Assembly (NCBI RefSeq): GCF_017876165.1
Contig: NZ_JAGINQ010000004.1
Coordinates: 248,001-312,000, forward strand
Source: Azospirillum soli
Lineage (GTDB): Bacteria > Pseudomonadota > Alphaproteobacteria > Azospirillales > Azospirillaceae
Reading direction: 5' to 3'
Length of the DNA: 64,000 nucleotides
Shown here: piece after piece, positions 16,126 through 25,633 of the stretch
How positions within the stretch are numbered: the first letter of the stretch is position 1
How the letters are laid out: every line of letters begins with the position of its first letter
Position numbers and translations under genes: made by a program
Notes under the pieces: generated by a model
Told to the model about the DNA's origin: nothing
Databases searched by the model: none
Seen by the model: the letters and a program-made list of their open reading frames with translations, nothing else

Positions 16126-16943
16126 CCGTTCCCTTCGCCGCGAAACTTCCCGTGTTCGAGCCGGGGACCGTGTGGCTGGCCGGGGCCGGTCCGGGCGATC
16201 CGGGGCTGCTGACCCTGCTGGCCGCCAAGGCACTGGCCGAGGCCGACGCCATCGTGCATGACGCGCTGGTCGGCGACGGCATCCTGGACATGGCGAACCC
16301 CGGCGCTGAGCTGATCGACCTCGGCAAGCGGGCCGGGCGCCCCTCGCCCAAGCAGGAAGAGATCAACGCGCGGCTGGTGGAATTGGCGCGGCGGGGCCTG
16401 CGCGTTCTGCGGTTGAAGGGCGGCGACCCGTTCGTCTTCGGGCGCGGCGGCGAGGAATGCCTGGCGCTGGCCGAGGCGCGCATCCCCTTCCGCGTGGTGC
16501 CGGGCGTAACGTCGGGCATCGGCGGGCTGGCCTGCGCGGGCATTCCGGTGACGCACCGGGGCTTCGGCACCACGGCGACCTTCGTCACCGGGCACGACAA
16601 GGCCGGCGGGCTGCCGGCCGATCTGGATTGGGACGTTCTGGCCCGGATGCCCGGCGCCCTGGTGTTCTACATGGCGCTCGGCACCATGGAGGCGATCGCG
16701 GAGCGGCTGGTCGCCGCCGGCAAGCCGGCCATGACCCCGATCGCCATCGTCTCCAGCGCCAGCACCGAGGCGCAGAGCGTCATCGAGACCAACCTTGCCC
16801 ATTGCGCCCGCGACGTGGTCCGGCTACAGGCCAAGCGCCCCGCCATCATCGTGGTCGGCGAGGTGGTGCGGCTGCGCGGCTGGATCGGCGAATGGCAGCA
16901 GACGGTTGGACATCAGTTTTCAAAAACCGCCGTGTCGGCGTGA
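16122..16943 (+). CDS. cobA: Uroporphyrinogen-III C-methyltransferase
   Basis: 273-residue SUMT, which uses SAM to turn uroporphyrinogen III into precorrin-2. VWLAGAGPGDPGLLTL, LRLKGGDPFVFGRGGEE and VVPGVTSGIGGLACAGIPVTHR are the three family signatures. Coupled to the preceding gene by an ATGA overlap. It supplies siroheme for the sulfite reductase downstream and perhaps cobalamin synthesis. Confidence 0.95.
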   Translation: MTVPFAAKLPVFEPGTVWLAGAGPGDPGLLTLLAAKALAEADAIVHDALVGDGILDMANPGAELIDLGKRAGRPSPKQEEINARLVELARRGLRVLRLKGGDPFVFGRGGEECLALAEARIPFRVVPGVTSGIGGLACAGIPVTHRGFGTTATFVTGHDKAGGLPADLDWDVLARMPGALVFYMALGTMEAIAERLVAAGKPAMTPIAIVSSASTEAQSVIETNLAHCARDVVRLQAKRPAIIVVGEVVRLRGWIGEWQQTVGHQFSKTAVSA

Positions 16944-16961
16944 GTGACTATGGAGGATGAC

Positions 16962-17258
16962 ATGGCGTTGAAGGCCATCACCGCAAACCGGCTGCGCGAC
17001 GGCACCGTCGTGTTCCTCGGGGCCAATTCCACGTGGGTCGAGCAGTTGGCCGACGCGGCTCTGTTCGAGGGCGCGGAGGCCGACGCGCCCCTGGCCGCCG
17101 CCAAGGCGCAGGCCGAGGGCGAGCAGTTCGGGGTGGACGTCTACGCCTTCGACGTCACCGTCGCGGACGGGGAAATCCTGCCCGTGAAGGCCCGCGAGCG
17201 CATCCGCGCGCTCGGCCCCTCCGTCCGCACCGACCTCGGCAAGCAGGCTGCTGCCTGA
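16962..17258 (+). CDS. DUF2849 family protein
   Basis: 98-residue soluble protein. LKAITANRLRDGTVVFLGANSTWVE is the family opening. The ATG at 16962 has a GGAGGATGAC site; an upstream ATG six codons earlier is less good. DUF2849 is recurrently found just upstream of sulfite reductase in alphaproteobacteria (general knowledge), as here. A role in sulfite reductase assembly or electron delivery is possible but unproven. Confidence 0.8.
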   Translation: MALKAITANRLRDGTVVFLGANSTWVEQLADAALFEGAEADAPLAAAKAQAEGEQFGVDVYAFDVTVADGEILPVKARERIRALGPSVRTDLGKQAAA

Positions 17259-17281
17259 TCTCCTCATCAAGGGCGAGTTCC

Positions 17282-18970
17282 ATGAACCACATCGCGCCCG
17301 GCGCTCAGGCCGGGGTCTACCGCTACGACGAGATCGACCGCCAGTTCGTGGCGGAGCGCGTCGAGCAGTTCCGCGCCCAGGTCGCCCGCCGCCTGTCCGG
17401 CGAGCTGACCGAGGAGGAGTTCAAGCCGCTGCGGCTGATGAACGGCCTGTACCTCCAGCTGCACGCCTACATGCTGCGCATCGCCGTGCCGTACGGCGTC
17501 ATGACCTCCAAGCAGTTGCGCAAGCTGGCGGAGATCGGGCGCAAGTACGACAAGGGCTACGGCCACTTCACTACGCGCCAGAACCTGCAGTTCAACTGGA
17601 TCAAGCTGGAGGAAACTCCGGAAATCCTGAACGAGCTGGCCGAGGTGGACATGCACGCGCTGCAGACCAGCGGCAACTGCGTGCGCAACGTCACCACCGA
17701 CCAGTTCGTCGGCGCCGCCCGGGACGAGATCGTGGACGGCCGCGTTTACGCCGAAATCCTGCGGCAGTGGACGACGCTGCACCCCGAATTCACCTATCTG
17801 CCGCGCAAGTTCAAGATCGCCATCATGGGCGCGGAGAGCGACCGCGCGGCCCTGCGCACCCACGATGTCGGCGTGCTCGCCAAGCGCAACGAGGCGGGTG
17901 AGCCGGGCTTCACCTTCTACGTCGGCGGCGGTCTCGGCCGTTCGCCCTTCGTCGGCAAGCTGATCCGCGAGTGGGTGGCCGAGGAGGACTTCGTCGCCTA
18001 CCTCGAAGCCGTCCTGCGCGTCTACAACCAGTACGGCCGGCGCGACAACATCTACAAGGCGCGCATCAAGATCCTCGTCCACGAGCTGGGCCAGGAGAAG
18101 TTCACGGCTGAGGTCGAGGAGGAGTTCGCGCGGCTGCGCGGGCCGAAGTACCGCCTCGACCCCGAACTGGTCGCGGAGATCCGCAAGCGCTTCGGCGCCC
18201 CGGCCTTCGAGACGCTGCCAACGGTGTCCGACAGCTTTGAAAAGGCCAAGGCGCAGAACGCCGCCTTCGCCCGCTGGGTCGGCGTCAACGTGGCCGAGCA
18301 CAAGGCGCCGGGCTACGCCATCGCCACCATCTCGCTGAAGCCGGCCGGCGGCATCCCCGGCGACGCGACCTCGGAGCAGATGGAGCTGGTTGCCGACCTC
18401 GCCGAGCGCTACAGCTTCGGCGAGATCCGTGTCAGCCACGCCCAGAACCTCGTGCTGGCGCACGTCCGCCAGGACGACCTGTTTACGGTCTGGCAGGCGC
18501 TGGAGGCCAACGGCCTCGGCACGCCGAACGCCGGGCTGATCGGCGACATCATCGCCTGCCCCGGCCTCGACTACTGCGCGCTGGCCAACGCCCGCTCGAT
18601 CCCACTGGCCCAGGACATCTCAGCGCGCTTCGCCGATCCGGTCCGCCAGCAGGCCATCGGCGAACTGGGCATCAAGATCAGCGGCTGCATCAATGCCTGC
18701 GGCCATCACCACGTCGGCCACATCGGCATCCTCGGCGTGGACAAGAAGGGCGAGGAATTCTACCAGATCACCGTCGGCGGCGACCCGACCCTGACCACGG
18801 CCATCGGCGACATCCTCGGCCCGGCGATCACCGCCGACGAGACGGTGGACGCCATCGAAGCCATCGTCGAGGTCTATTTGGCGACCCGCAGCGACGGGGA
18901 ACGCTTCCTCGACACCCTCAAGCGCATCGGCCACGGCCCGTTCAAGGAGAGAGTCTATGCCGCTCATTAA
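17282..18970 (+). CDS. cysI: Assimilatory nitrite/sulfite reductase hemoprotein
   Basis: 562-residue siroheme and 4Fe-4S reductase taking sulfite to sulfide with six electrons. Two ferredoxin-like half domains and two siroheme/Fe-S domains are recognisable. TTRQNLQFNWIK and TSGNCVRNVT are in the first repeat. Cluster ligands C426, C432, C469 and C473 sit in the C-x5-C and C-x3-C spacing expected. Nitrite reductase activity cannot be excluded, but the siroheme and cysH/cysC neighbours favour sulfite. No flavoprotein CysJ partner is in the window. Confidence 0.92.
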   Translation: MNHIAPGAQAGVYRYDEIDRQFVAERVEQFRAQVARRLSGELTEEEFKPLRLMNGLYLQLHAYMLRIAVPYGVMTSKQLRKLAEIGRKYDKGYGHFTTRQNLQFNWIKLEETPEILNELAEVDMHALQTSGNCVRNVTTDQFVGAARDEIVDGRVYAEILRQWTTLHPEFTYLPRKFKIAIMGAESDRAALRTHDVGVLAKRNEAGEPGFTFYVGGGLGRSPFVGKLIREWVAEEDFVAYLEAVLRVYNQYGRRDNIYKARIKILVHELGQEKFTAEVEEEFARLRGPKYRLDPELVAEIRKRFGAPAFETLPTVSDSFEKAKAQNAAFARWVGVNVAEHKAPGYAIATISLKPAGGIPGDATSEQMELVADLAERYSFGEIRVSHAQNLVLAHVRQDDLFTVWQALEANGLGTPNAGLIGDIIACPGLDYCALANARSIPLAQDISARFADPVRQQAIGELGIKISGCINACGHHHVGHIGILGVDKKGEEFYQITVGGDPTLTTAIGDILGPAITADETVDAIEAIVEVYLATRSDGERFLDTLKRIGHGPFKERVYAAH

Positions 18971-19454
18971 GGACGGCCGCATCGTCGAAGACGGCTGGAC
19001 TACCGTCGCGGACGGCGAGGCCGTGCCCGCCGACCGTCCGGCGATCATCAGCTTCGAGCGCTGGCAGGCCGAGCGCGACGGCTTCGCCGGCCGCAACGCC
19101 GCGCTGGGCGTGCGGGTGAAGAGCGGGACGCTGGCCCCGGCCATCGCTGCGGACCTGGACCGCTTCGCCCTGATCGCGGTGGAGTTCCCGAAGTTCCGCG
19201 ACGGCCGGGGCTTCTCGACCGCCCGCGAACTGCGGGAGCGTTACGGCTATCGGGGGGAAATCCGCGCGGTCGGGCACGTCATCCCCGACCAGTACCGCTT
19301 CCTGGTCCGCACCGGATTCACCTCGGTCGAGGCGCCGGAATGCACCAACGAGGCGAGCTGGGCACACGCGCTGACGGAAATCACCGTGGCCTTCCAGCCG
19401 AGCCTGGACGAAACCCAGCCGGTGTCCCTGTTGCGCCGCCGCTACGGGGCATGA
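18957..19454 (+). CDS. DUF934 family protein of sulfite reductase operons
   Basis: 165-residue soluble protein. IAVEFPKFRDGRGFSTARELRERYGYRGEIRAVGHVIPDQ is the DUF934 core; a C-terminal YGA follows. It overlaps cysI by 14 bases, so the two are translationally coupled. The family is conserved next to sulfite reductase and lacks a firmly known role in my knowledge. Confidence 0.85.
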   Translation: MPLIKDGRIVEDGWTTVADGEAVPADRPAIISFERWQAERDGFAGRNAALGVRVKSGTLAPAIAADLDRFALIAVEFPKFRDGRGFSTARELRERYGYRGEIRAVGHVIPDQYRFLVRTGFTSVEAPECTNEASWAHALTEITVAFQPSLDETQPVSLLRRRYGA

Positions 19455-19462
19455 CGTTGCGT

Positions 19463-19491
19463 CCCCTCTCCTGGCGGGACCGGGAGAGGGG
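19463..19491. terminator. Hairpin between the convergent DUF934 and pncB-like genes
   Basis: CCCCTCTCC pairs with GGAGAGGGG around a GC-rich loop. It lies between two convergent genes, 9 and 18 bases from their stops. There is no T-run, so it may be a REP-like hairpin or a weak bidirectional terminator. Confidence 0.5.
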
Positions 19492-19508
19492 CACACGCCC
19501 ACCGCCGA

Positions 19509-20657
19509 TCACCGGCGGAACAGGAACTCGCGGCCGACCTTCACGCGCTTCTCACCGTCGTATTCGATGATGTCGGCGGTGGCGTAGGTCTCGGTCCAGC
19601 GTTCGGGCAGATAGCTGCCGGTGCCGATCACGTCCACCGGCGCGTTGGCCTCCGCCATCAGGCGGCACTTGGCCGGACCGAAGCCGGAACTCGCCACGAT
19701 CTTCACCGCCGGGAAGCCGGCCTCGTCCAGCTTCTCGCGCACGTAATGGATCGCCGCCGCCGACACGCCGGTGCCGATCAGGTAGCGCAGCTGCGTCTCG
19801 TCGCGATAGCCGCGGATGGCGTGCGGCGCGTGCCGCTCCAGCACCGCGTAGGACCCCGGCGGGTCCAGCCCCTCGACGAAGCGCCCGCCCGGCGTGTCCA
19901 GCCGCACGGCCAGCTTGCCCTGCGCCGCCAGTTCCGGAAAGCGCCGGCAAACCTCCAGCCCGTCGGTGATCTCGCGGCCGAAGTAATCGACCAGCACGGT
20001 CAGCGGCAGGTCGGGGAAGGTCTCGTGGAACATCTCCGCCGCGCGCACGGTGGAACCGGCATAGCCGATCAGCGCGTGCGGCATGGTGCCCATGCCCTTC
20101 TTCTGGCCGAAGAAATGGGCGGTGGCGTCGGTGGCGTTGCCGATGAAACCCTTGGCGCCGACCTTCCGCTTGGCCCGGTCGGACCCGACGGAGGCGGCGT
20201 AGGCCATCATCTCCTCCATCTCCGTGCCGGCGCAGTGGCGCGCCTCCATGGCGAGGAAGGCCACCTTCGGCAGGTCCGCGCACATGGTGAAGGCGTTGTA
20301 CGCTCCAACACAGGCCGGCCCGAGCTTCTGGAGGATGATCGTTTCCGTGTCCACCAGATGGTAGAAGCTGCCGGTGATGTACATGATCGGCTCACCGGCG
20401 CCGACCCACTTGCCCTCGGGGTACATCAGCTCGACGTCCACCTCGAATCCGCGGTCGCGCGCCACGGCTTGCAGCCATTCGATGGCGAGTCGCGGCGCGC
20501 AGACCACCGGGCGGCGCATGAAGACGGCGTAGGTGACCCTCTTGTCGCCGAACTTGCCGACCGCCTCCTTGGTCCGCTTGAAGTAGGTGTCGGTCCATTC
20601 CGCGATCGCCGGGGCAGAGGGGTGACTGGCCGGCGTCCGGTTTTTGGTCTCATCCAT
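19509..20657 (-). CDS. pncB: Nicotinate phosphoribosyltransferase
   Basis: 382-residue enzyme of the type II phosphoribosyltransferase fold, making nicotinate mononucleotide for NAD salvage. TDTYFKRTKEAV at the N-terminus, EARHCAGTEMEEMMAYAA in the middle and VKIVASSGFGPAKCRLM toward the end match the NAPRTase family. The ATG at 20657 follows GAAGGACACC; the extension upstream in frame is not coding. It is alone, convergent with the cys operon. Confidence 0.85.
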   Translation of the reverse strand: MDETKNRTPASHPSAPAIAEWTDTYFKRTKEAVGKFGDKRVTYAVFMRRPVVCAPRLAIEWLQAVARDRGFEVDVELMYPEGKWVGAGEPIMYITGSFYHLVDTETIILQKLGPACVGAYNAFTMCADLPKVAFLAMEARHCAGTEMEEMMAYAASVGSDRAKRKVGAKGFIGNATDATAHFFGQKKGMGTMPHALIGYAGSTVRAAEMFHETFPDLPLTVLVDYFGREITDGLEVCRRFPELAAQGKLAVRLDTPGGRFVEGLDPPGSYAVLERHAPHAIRGYRDETQLRYLIGTGVSAAAIHYVREKLDEAGFPAVKIVASSGFGPAKCRLMAEANAPVDVIGTGSYLPERWTETYATADIIEYDGEKRVKVGREFLFRR

Positions 20658-21062
20658 GGCGGTGTCCTTCGTCTTCCCGCTCTTGCCCTTCCCACGGTAC
20701 CGGGTCGCGGCCCCTCGCTTTGGGCGGGAACGGCGATCCGGTTGGAAAACCAGCATTATACGCCCTAAGCCTCCGGTGGAAGAGGCTTCATCCCTGTAAA
20801 CGGCGCGCAAGCGGCGGCGTTGCGCCTCGGTTCCGGATTGTTGACGGCATCCGCTCAACCAAGCGAACACACGAAAAATCCATTACGAATTTCGAACCAT
20901 TTCAAAACCAAACACCAGAGAAACAACGGCCGACCTTCCGACAAGAGTTACCTCGCATTCAATAGTATAAAATACCCGAATTTGACACTGCCTCCGGCTT
21001 CTTCCAACATATCCCTCAAGACAAGAGTTTCATGACTTGGGCACGGGGCGAAGAGGCACATC
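20658..21062. other. Intergenic region, divergent promoters
   Basis: No gene is visible. GC content drops between about 20860 and 21020, which fits promoters for the pncB-like gene (minus) and the FliL-like gene (plus). I see no clear operator palindrome or RNA. Confidence 0.5.
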
Positions 21063-21548
21063 ATGAGCGACGCCGTCATTGACAGGGCCGAATCGCCGTC
21101 GATGCCCGACCGGGTCGGAAGCAAGGTCATCCTGGCTCTTCTTGCGGTGCTTGTCACTTTGACCGCTGCCGGCGCCGGGGGCATCTTCCTGCTGAAGCCC
21201 GGCACGGCCCACGCCGGCCGTCCGGTGGCGGAAGCGGTGCGGCCCGTCGCCAACTACGCCCGTCTGCCGACCATGAACTTCACGTTGAGCGACGGCAACC
21301 GCCTGCACGAACTCCGCGTCCGCGTGGTGCTGGAGATGGATCCGGCGGTGGAGGCCAAGGCCGTCGATTCGTTCGTTCCACGGATCACCAACGCCCTCAG
21401 CACCCGCATGCTGGACGTGGATCCCGCCGAACTGCGCGGCGGCGAAGGCTCCCTCTTCATCAAGGACGCGGTGATGCAGACGGCGGCCAAGGAAATGCGT
21501 CCCCTGAAGGTCCGCCAGGTGCTGGTGCAGGAGATGCTTTTGCGCTGA
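21063..21548 (+). CDS. FliL-like flagellar basal-body-associated protein (copy 1)
   Basis: 161 residues. A cytoplasmic N-terminus of about 20 residues, one membrane helix (VILALLAVLVTLTAAGAGG), then a periplasmic FliL domain (LPTMNFTLSDGNRLHELRVRVVLEMDP ... ITNALSTRMLDVDPAELRG) with a typical VLVQEMLLR end. FliL binds stators and adjusts motor torque. No flagellar genes adjoin it. A paralogue lies at 28602-29063. Confidence 0.75.
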   Translation: MSDAVIDRAESPSMPDRVGSKVILALLAVLVTLTAAGAGGIFLLKPGTAHAGRPVAEAVRPVANYARLPTMNFTLSDGNRLHELRVRVVLEMDPAVEAKAVDSFVPRITNALSTRMLDVDPAELRGGEGSLFIKDAVMQTAAKEMRPLKVRQVLVQEMLLR

Positions 21549-21655
21549 GCCTCCCAAACCTACATCCTCTTCAAGCGAACCCTGCCCCCTCGACAGGGCG
21601 TCCGGAATGCGGAACACTCCGGACCAAACGAAAAACGGGATGTAAGGAGACGGCT

Positions 21656-23008
21656 GTGGCCGAGTTCGATTTCGACCTCTTCACCATCGGTGCGGGCTCC
21701 GGCGGCGTCGCGGCAAGCCGGCGCGCGGCGGCCATGGGCGCCAAGGTCGCCATCTGCGAGGGCAGCCGGGTCGGCGGCACCTGCGTGATCCGCGGCTGCG
21801 TGCCGAAAAAGCTGCTGGTCTACGCCTCCCAGTTCCGTGACGCGTTCGAGGATGCCTGCGGCTACGGCTGGGACAGCCACGTGCCCGCCTTCGACTGGCC
21901 GACCCTGATTTCCCGCAAGGACAAGGAAATCGACCGGCTGAACGGCATCTACATCAAGATGCTTGAGAATTCCGGCGTCACGCTGTTCACCGGCTTCGGC
22001 CGCCTGATCGACCGCCACACGGTGGAGGTCGCGGGCAAGCGCTACACCGCCAAAAACATCCTGATCGCCACCGGCGGCTGGCCGTCGCTGCCGAAGATTC
22101 CCGGCATCGAGCACGCCGTCACCTCCAACGAGGCGTTGCAGCTCGGCACCCTGCCCCACTCCGTCATCATCCTCGGCGGCGGCTACATCGCGGTGGAGTT
22201 CGCCGGCATCTTCCGTGGCCTCGGCGCCGAAGTGACCATCATGATTCGCGGCGAGGAGCTGCTGAACGGCTTCGACGACGACATCCGCATCACGCTCGCC
22301 CAGGAAATGCGCAAGCGCGGCATCAACATCGTCGCCCGCACCAAGCCGGAGAAGATCGAAAACGGCCACGGCGGCTTCACCATCACCGACCATCTGGGGC
22401 GGGAGCATTCGGCCGGCCTCGTCATGGCGGCGACCGGCCGGCGCCCGAACACCCGCGACCTCGGCCTGGAGGACGTCGGCATCGCGCTGGACGAGGCCGG
22501 CGCCATCCGCGTGGACGAGTATTCGCGCACCAACGTCGACAACATCTTCGCCGTGGGCGACGTGACCGACCGCATGGCGCTGACCCCCGTCGCCATCGCG
22601 GAGGGCCGCGCCTTCGTCGAGACGGTCTTCAACGACAACCCGACCAGCATCAGCTACGCCAACATCCCGACGGCGGTCTTCTCCGTCCCGCCGCTCGGCA
22701 CCGTCGGCCTGACGGAGGCGGAGGCGCGGGCCAAACACCCGAAGATCGACATCTACAAGGCCGGCTTCCGCCCGATGAAGCACACCATGTCCGGCCGCGA
22801 CGAGCGGGTGCTGATGAAGCTGATCGTGGACGGCGACAGCCAGCGCGTGCTCGGCTGCCACATGATGGGCATGGACGCGCCGGAGATCGTGCAGGGCCTG
22901 GGCATCGCGCTGAACTGCGGGGCCACCAAGCGCGATTTCGACCGCACCATCGCCCTGCACCCCTCGACCGCCGAGGAGTTCGTCCTGATGCGCGAGAAGG
23001 TTGCGTAA
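21656..23008 (+). CDS. gor: Glutathione-disulfide reductase
   Basis: 450-residue FAD/NADPH oxidoreductase that recycles GSSG. FAD loop GAGSGGVAASRRAA, redox pair in GGTCVIRGCVPKKL (residues 42-54), NADPH loop GGGYIAVEFAGIFRGLGAEV, and C-terminal HPSTAEEFV with the catalytic His. A GTG start at 21656 has a good AAGGAGAC site. It precedes the Mn catalase gene by about 160 bases, suggesting an oxidative-stress pair. Confidence 0.94.
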   Translation: MAEFDFDLFTIGAGSGGVAASRRAAAMGAKVAICEGSRVGGTCVIRGCVPKKLLVYASQFRDAFEDACGYGWDSHVPAFDWPTLISRKDKEIDRLNGIYIKMLENSGVTLFTGFGRLIDRHTVEVAGKRYTAKNILIATGGWPSLPKIPGIEHAVTSNEALQLGTLPHSVIILGGGYIAVEFAGIFRGLGAEVTIMIRGEELLNGFDDDIRITLAQEMRKRGINIVARTKPEKIENGHGGFTITDHLGREHSAGLVMAATGRRPNTRDLGLEDVGIALDEAGAIRVDEYSRTNVDNIFAVGDVTDRMALTPVAIAEGRAFVETVFNDNPTSISYANIPTAVFSVPPLGTVGLTEAEARAKHPKIDIYKAGFRPMKHTMSGRDERVLMKLIVDGDSQRVLGCHMMGMDAPEIVQGLGIALNCGATKRDFDRTIALHPSTAEEFVLMREKVA

Positions 23009-23170
23009 TTTCAGGGCTAAGATCTCAGTTTCGGGGCCGGGGTTTTGGAACGCTTCTAAAGCGCCTGCTGTTGTGGGCGGGACAGCGTTTCCGGCCCGGC
23101 CCCGATCTTCCTCTTTCGGACGGTCCGGAGACCTCCTTCCCCTCTGCAACCGAGCGCGAGGAATCTCCGA

Positions 23171-24070
23171 ATGTTCATGCACAATAAGAATTTGATGTAC
23201 ACGGTGCGCGTTTCGGAACCGGACCCGAGGCTCGCCAGCCTGATGCTGGAACAGTTCGGCGGCCCGCAGGGCGAACTGGCGGCGGCCCTGCGTTATTTCA
23301 CGCAAGGTCTGGCCGACGAGGATCCGGGCCGTAAGGATATGTTGATCGACATCGCGACCGAAGAATTGAGCCATCTTGAGATCATCGGCAGCATCGTCGC
23401 CATGCTGACCAAAGGCGTGAAGGGCAAGCTGGCCGAGGGTGCGGAGGAAGCGGCGGAGCTTTACGGGGACATCGCCAAGGGCAACGGCAGTCATACGCTG
23501 GCCGTCCTCTACGGCGGCGGCCCGGCCCTGACCAACTCCGCCGGCCAACTGTGGAACGCCGGCTACATCGACTCCATCGGCGAGCCGACCGCCGACCTGC
23601 GGTCCAACATCGCGGCGGAATCCCGCGCCAAGATCATCTACGAACGCCTCATTAACCTGACGCCCGACCCCGGCGTGAAGGACGCGCTGACCTTCCTGAT
23701 GACGCGCGAGGTCGCGCACCAGAAGATGTTCGAGAAGGCGCTCTATTCGATCGAGAACAACTTCCCGCCGGGCAAGCTGCCGGGCAACCCCGAATACACC
23801 GACAAGTACTACAACATGAGCCAGGGTGCGGGCGACGCGCGCGGCCCCTGGAACCAGGGCGAACAGTGGGAGTTCGTCGAGGTCAAGTCCAACCAGGGCC
23901 CGGTCAACGGCGGCGACGGCAACCCGTCCGTCAAGCTCGCCGCCGCCGAGATGGCCGCCATCAACCAGACCGCCGCCCGCACCAAGTCGCGGACGGATGT
24001 CAACCCGCTGACGGGTGCCGACCTGGGCGCCGGTCCGGGCGCCGGCAAGATGACCAAGGCCGCGAAGTAA
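23171..24070 (+). CDS. Manganese catalase
   Basis: 299-residue non-heme catalase. Metal ligands fit at E35, E65, H68, E150 and H183 within a four-helix bundle (GELAAALRYF, ATEELSHLEII, NIAAESRAKIIYERL, REVAHQKMFEKAL). The C-terminal GPWNQGEQWEFVE segment is also conserved. Size is typical. It degrades peroxide without heme. The last 60 residues are low-complexity, rich in Ala, Gly and Asn. Confidence 0.93.
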   Translation: MFMHNKNLMYTVRVSEPDPRLASLMLEQFGGPQGELAAALRYFTQGLADEDPGRKDMLIDIATEELSHLEIIGSIVAMLTKGVKGKLAEGAEEAAELYGDIAKGNGSHTLAVLYGGGPALTNSAGQLWNAGYIDSIGEPTADLRSNIAAESRAKIIYERLINLTPDPGVKDALTFLMTREVAHQKMFEKALYSIENNFPPGKLPGNPEYTDKYYNMSQGAGDARGPWNQGEQWEFVEVKSNQGPVNGGDGNPSVKLAAAEMAAINQTAARTKSRTDVNPLTGADLGAGPGAGKMTKAAK

Positions 24071-24093
24071 AGGCCGCGTTCGGCTCCCCAATT

Positions 24094-24227
24094 CCCTCTC
24101 CCCTCTGGGGAGAGGGTCAGGGTGAGGGGGCCGCGCGCCTCATGCTCTTCGGCTACAATGTCTTTGGCTGGGTCTTCGGCTGGTGCCGAACCCCCTCATC
24201 CTAACCTTCTCCCCAGAGGGGAGAAGG
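24094..24227. repeat. Pair of opposed palindromic repeats between Mn catalase and ampG genes
   Basis: CCCTCTCCCC/GGGGAGAGGG (24094-24116) and CCTTCTCCCC/GGGGAGAAGG (24205-24227) are hairpins with three-base loops. Extended flanks (GGTCAGGGTGAGGGGG against CCCCCTCATCCTAACC) make the two an inverted pair about 134 bases long. The right copy lies inside the last codons of the AmpG-like gene. Probably a REP-type dispersed element that may also end transcription from both sides. Confidence 0.8.
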
Positions 24228-25553
24228 AACTTTGGGTCGCGGCCGGCTCATCAGCCACAGCAGCACCATCAGCCCCGGCAGGGCGCCGCCCATCGACAGC
24301 AGGAAGAAACTCACCCAGTCCATGCGGTCCGCCAGCCAGCCCGACGACGCCCCGAACAAATCGCCGCCCAGCTTGTAGAAGCTGCTCAGCAGCGCGTACT
24401 GCGTCGCCGTGTAGGCCACGTTGCACAGGCTCGACAGGTAGGCCACGAAGGCCGCCGTGGCGATGCCGCCGCAGACGTTCTCCACCGCCACCGTCACGGC
24501 CAGCGCCGACACGTCGTGCCCGACCCAGGCCAGCATGACGTAGCCGAGATTCGACGCCATCTGCATCAGGCCGCCGACCAGCAGCCCGCGCATGACGCCG
24601 ATCCGGCCGACCAGCACCCCGCCGGCCAGCCCGCCGATGATCGTCGCCCACAGACCGAACAGCTTGGTGACGTTGGCGATTTCCGTCTTCTCGAAGCCCA
24701 GGTCCACGTAGAAGGGCGCCGCCATCACCCCGGCCAGCACGTCGCCCAGCTTGTAGCAGGCGATGAACAGCAGCACGCCGGCCCAGGCCGGGCGCGTCAT
24801 GAACTCCACGAACGGCGCCACCACCGCCCCGTAGAACCAGGCCAGCAGGTCCGCCTGCCGCCCGGTCAGGTGCGGACGCGCGGCCAGCCATTCCGCCACG
24901 TGCCGTTCCCGCGCCTGCGATTCCGCCGAGGCCGCGACGCGCGGCTCCCGGTTCAGCAGGATCGTGACCATGCCGACCGACACGAGGCCCGCCATCGCGT
25001 AATAGGCCATGTGCCAGCCGAAGAATTCCGCGATGTAGAGCGCCCCCGCCCCTGCCGCCAGCATGCCGAAGCGGTAGCCCAGCACCAGCACCGCCGCCCC
25101 CGCCGCCTGCTGGCTTTCCTCCAGCACCTCGACGCGGAAGGCGTCGATGACGATGTCCTGGCTGGCCGAGCAGAAGGCGACCACGACCGAGAAGAAGGCC
25201 GTCCACCACAGCTGCGTCACCGGGTCCGTGCTGCCCAGCCCGACCAGCGCCGCCATCAGCCCGACCTGGGTGACCAGCGCCCAGCCGCGCCGCCGCCCGA
25301 ACAGCCGCGTGACGACCGGCAGCCGCAGCCGGTCGATCAGCGGCGCCCAGACGAACTTCAGCGCGTAGGGCATGGTGACCAGGGCGAACAGGCCGATGGC
25401 CGTCTTGCTGATCCCGCCTTCCCGCAACCAGACCGACAGAGTCGCCCCGGTCAGCGCCAGCGGCAGCCCTTCGGAAAAGCCCAGGAACAGGATGGCCAGC
25501 ACGCGCCGGTCCAGATAGACGGAGGCCGCTTCGCCCCAGGACGACGGTTTCAC
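24201..25553 (-). CDS. ampG: AmpG-like muropeptide/MFS permease
   Basis: 450-residue MFS transporter with about 12 to 14 membrane segments. LFLGFSEGLPLALTGATLSVWLREGGISKTAIGLFAL is the AmpG opening, and FCSASQDIVIDAFRVEVL the intracellular motif. AmpG imports anhydro-muropeptides for cell-wall recycling. The start is GTG at 25553. The stop at 24201 and the last ten residues (KVPSPLWGEG) are supplied by a palindromic repeat, so the C-terminus was evidently created by repeat insertion. Confidence 0.85.
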   Translation of the reverse strand: MKPSSWGEAASVYLDRRVLAILFLGFSEGLPLALTGATLSVWLREGGISKTAIGLFALVTMPYALKFVWAPLIDRLRLPVVTRLFGRRRGWALVTQVGLMAALVGLGSTDPVTQLWWTAFFSVVVAFCSASQDIVIDAFRVEVLEESQQAAGAAVLVLGYRFGMLAAGAGALYIAEFFGWHMAYYAMAGLVSVGMVTILLNREPRVAASAESQARERHVAEWLAARPHLTGRQADLLAWFYGAVVAPFVEFMTRPAWAGVLLFIACYKLGDVLAGVMAAPFYVDLGFEKTEIANVTKLFGLWATIIGGLAGGVLVGRIGVMRGLLVGGLMQMASNLGYVMLAWVGHDVSALAVTVAVENVCGGIATAAFVAYLSSLCNVAYTATQYALLSSFYKLGGDLFGASSGWLADRMDWVSFFLLSMGGALPGLMVLLWLMSRPRPKVPSPLWGEG

Positions 25554-25633
25554 CGGATAAAGCCCTTCAAAATCGGTCTCTTCCGTGTATAGGACGCCCG
25601 TACATCAGCCGCCAGAGCGCTTTTTCGGGCGCC

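Noticed and set aside
21560-24091. 843-codon minus-strand ORF antisense to gor and Mn catalase
   Set aside because: High-GC frame artefact. The plus-strand genes have complete domains and start signals; the translated antisense protein is low-complexity with no motif.
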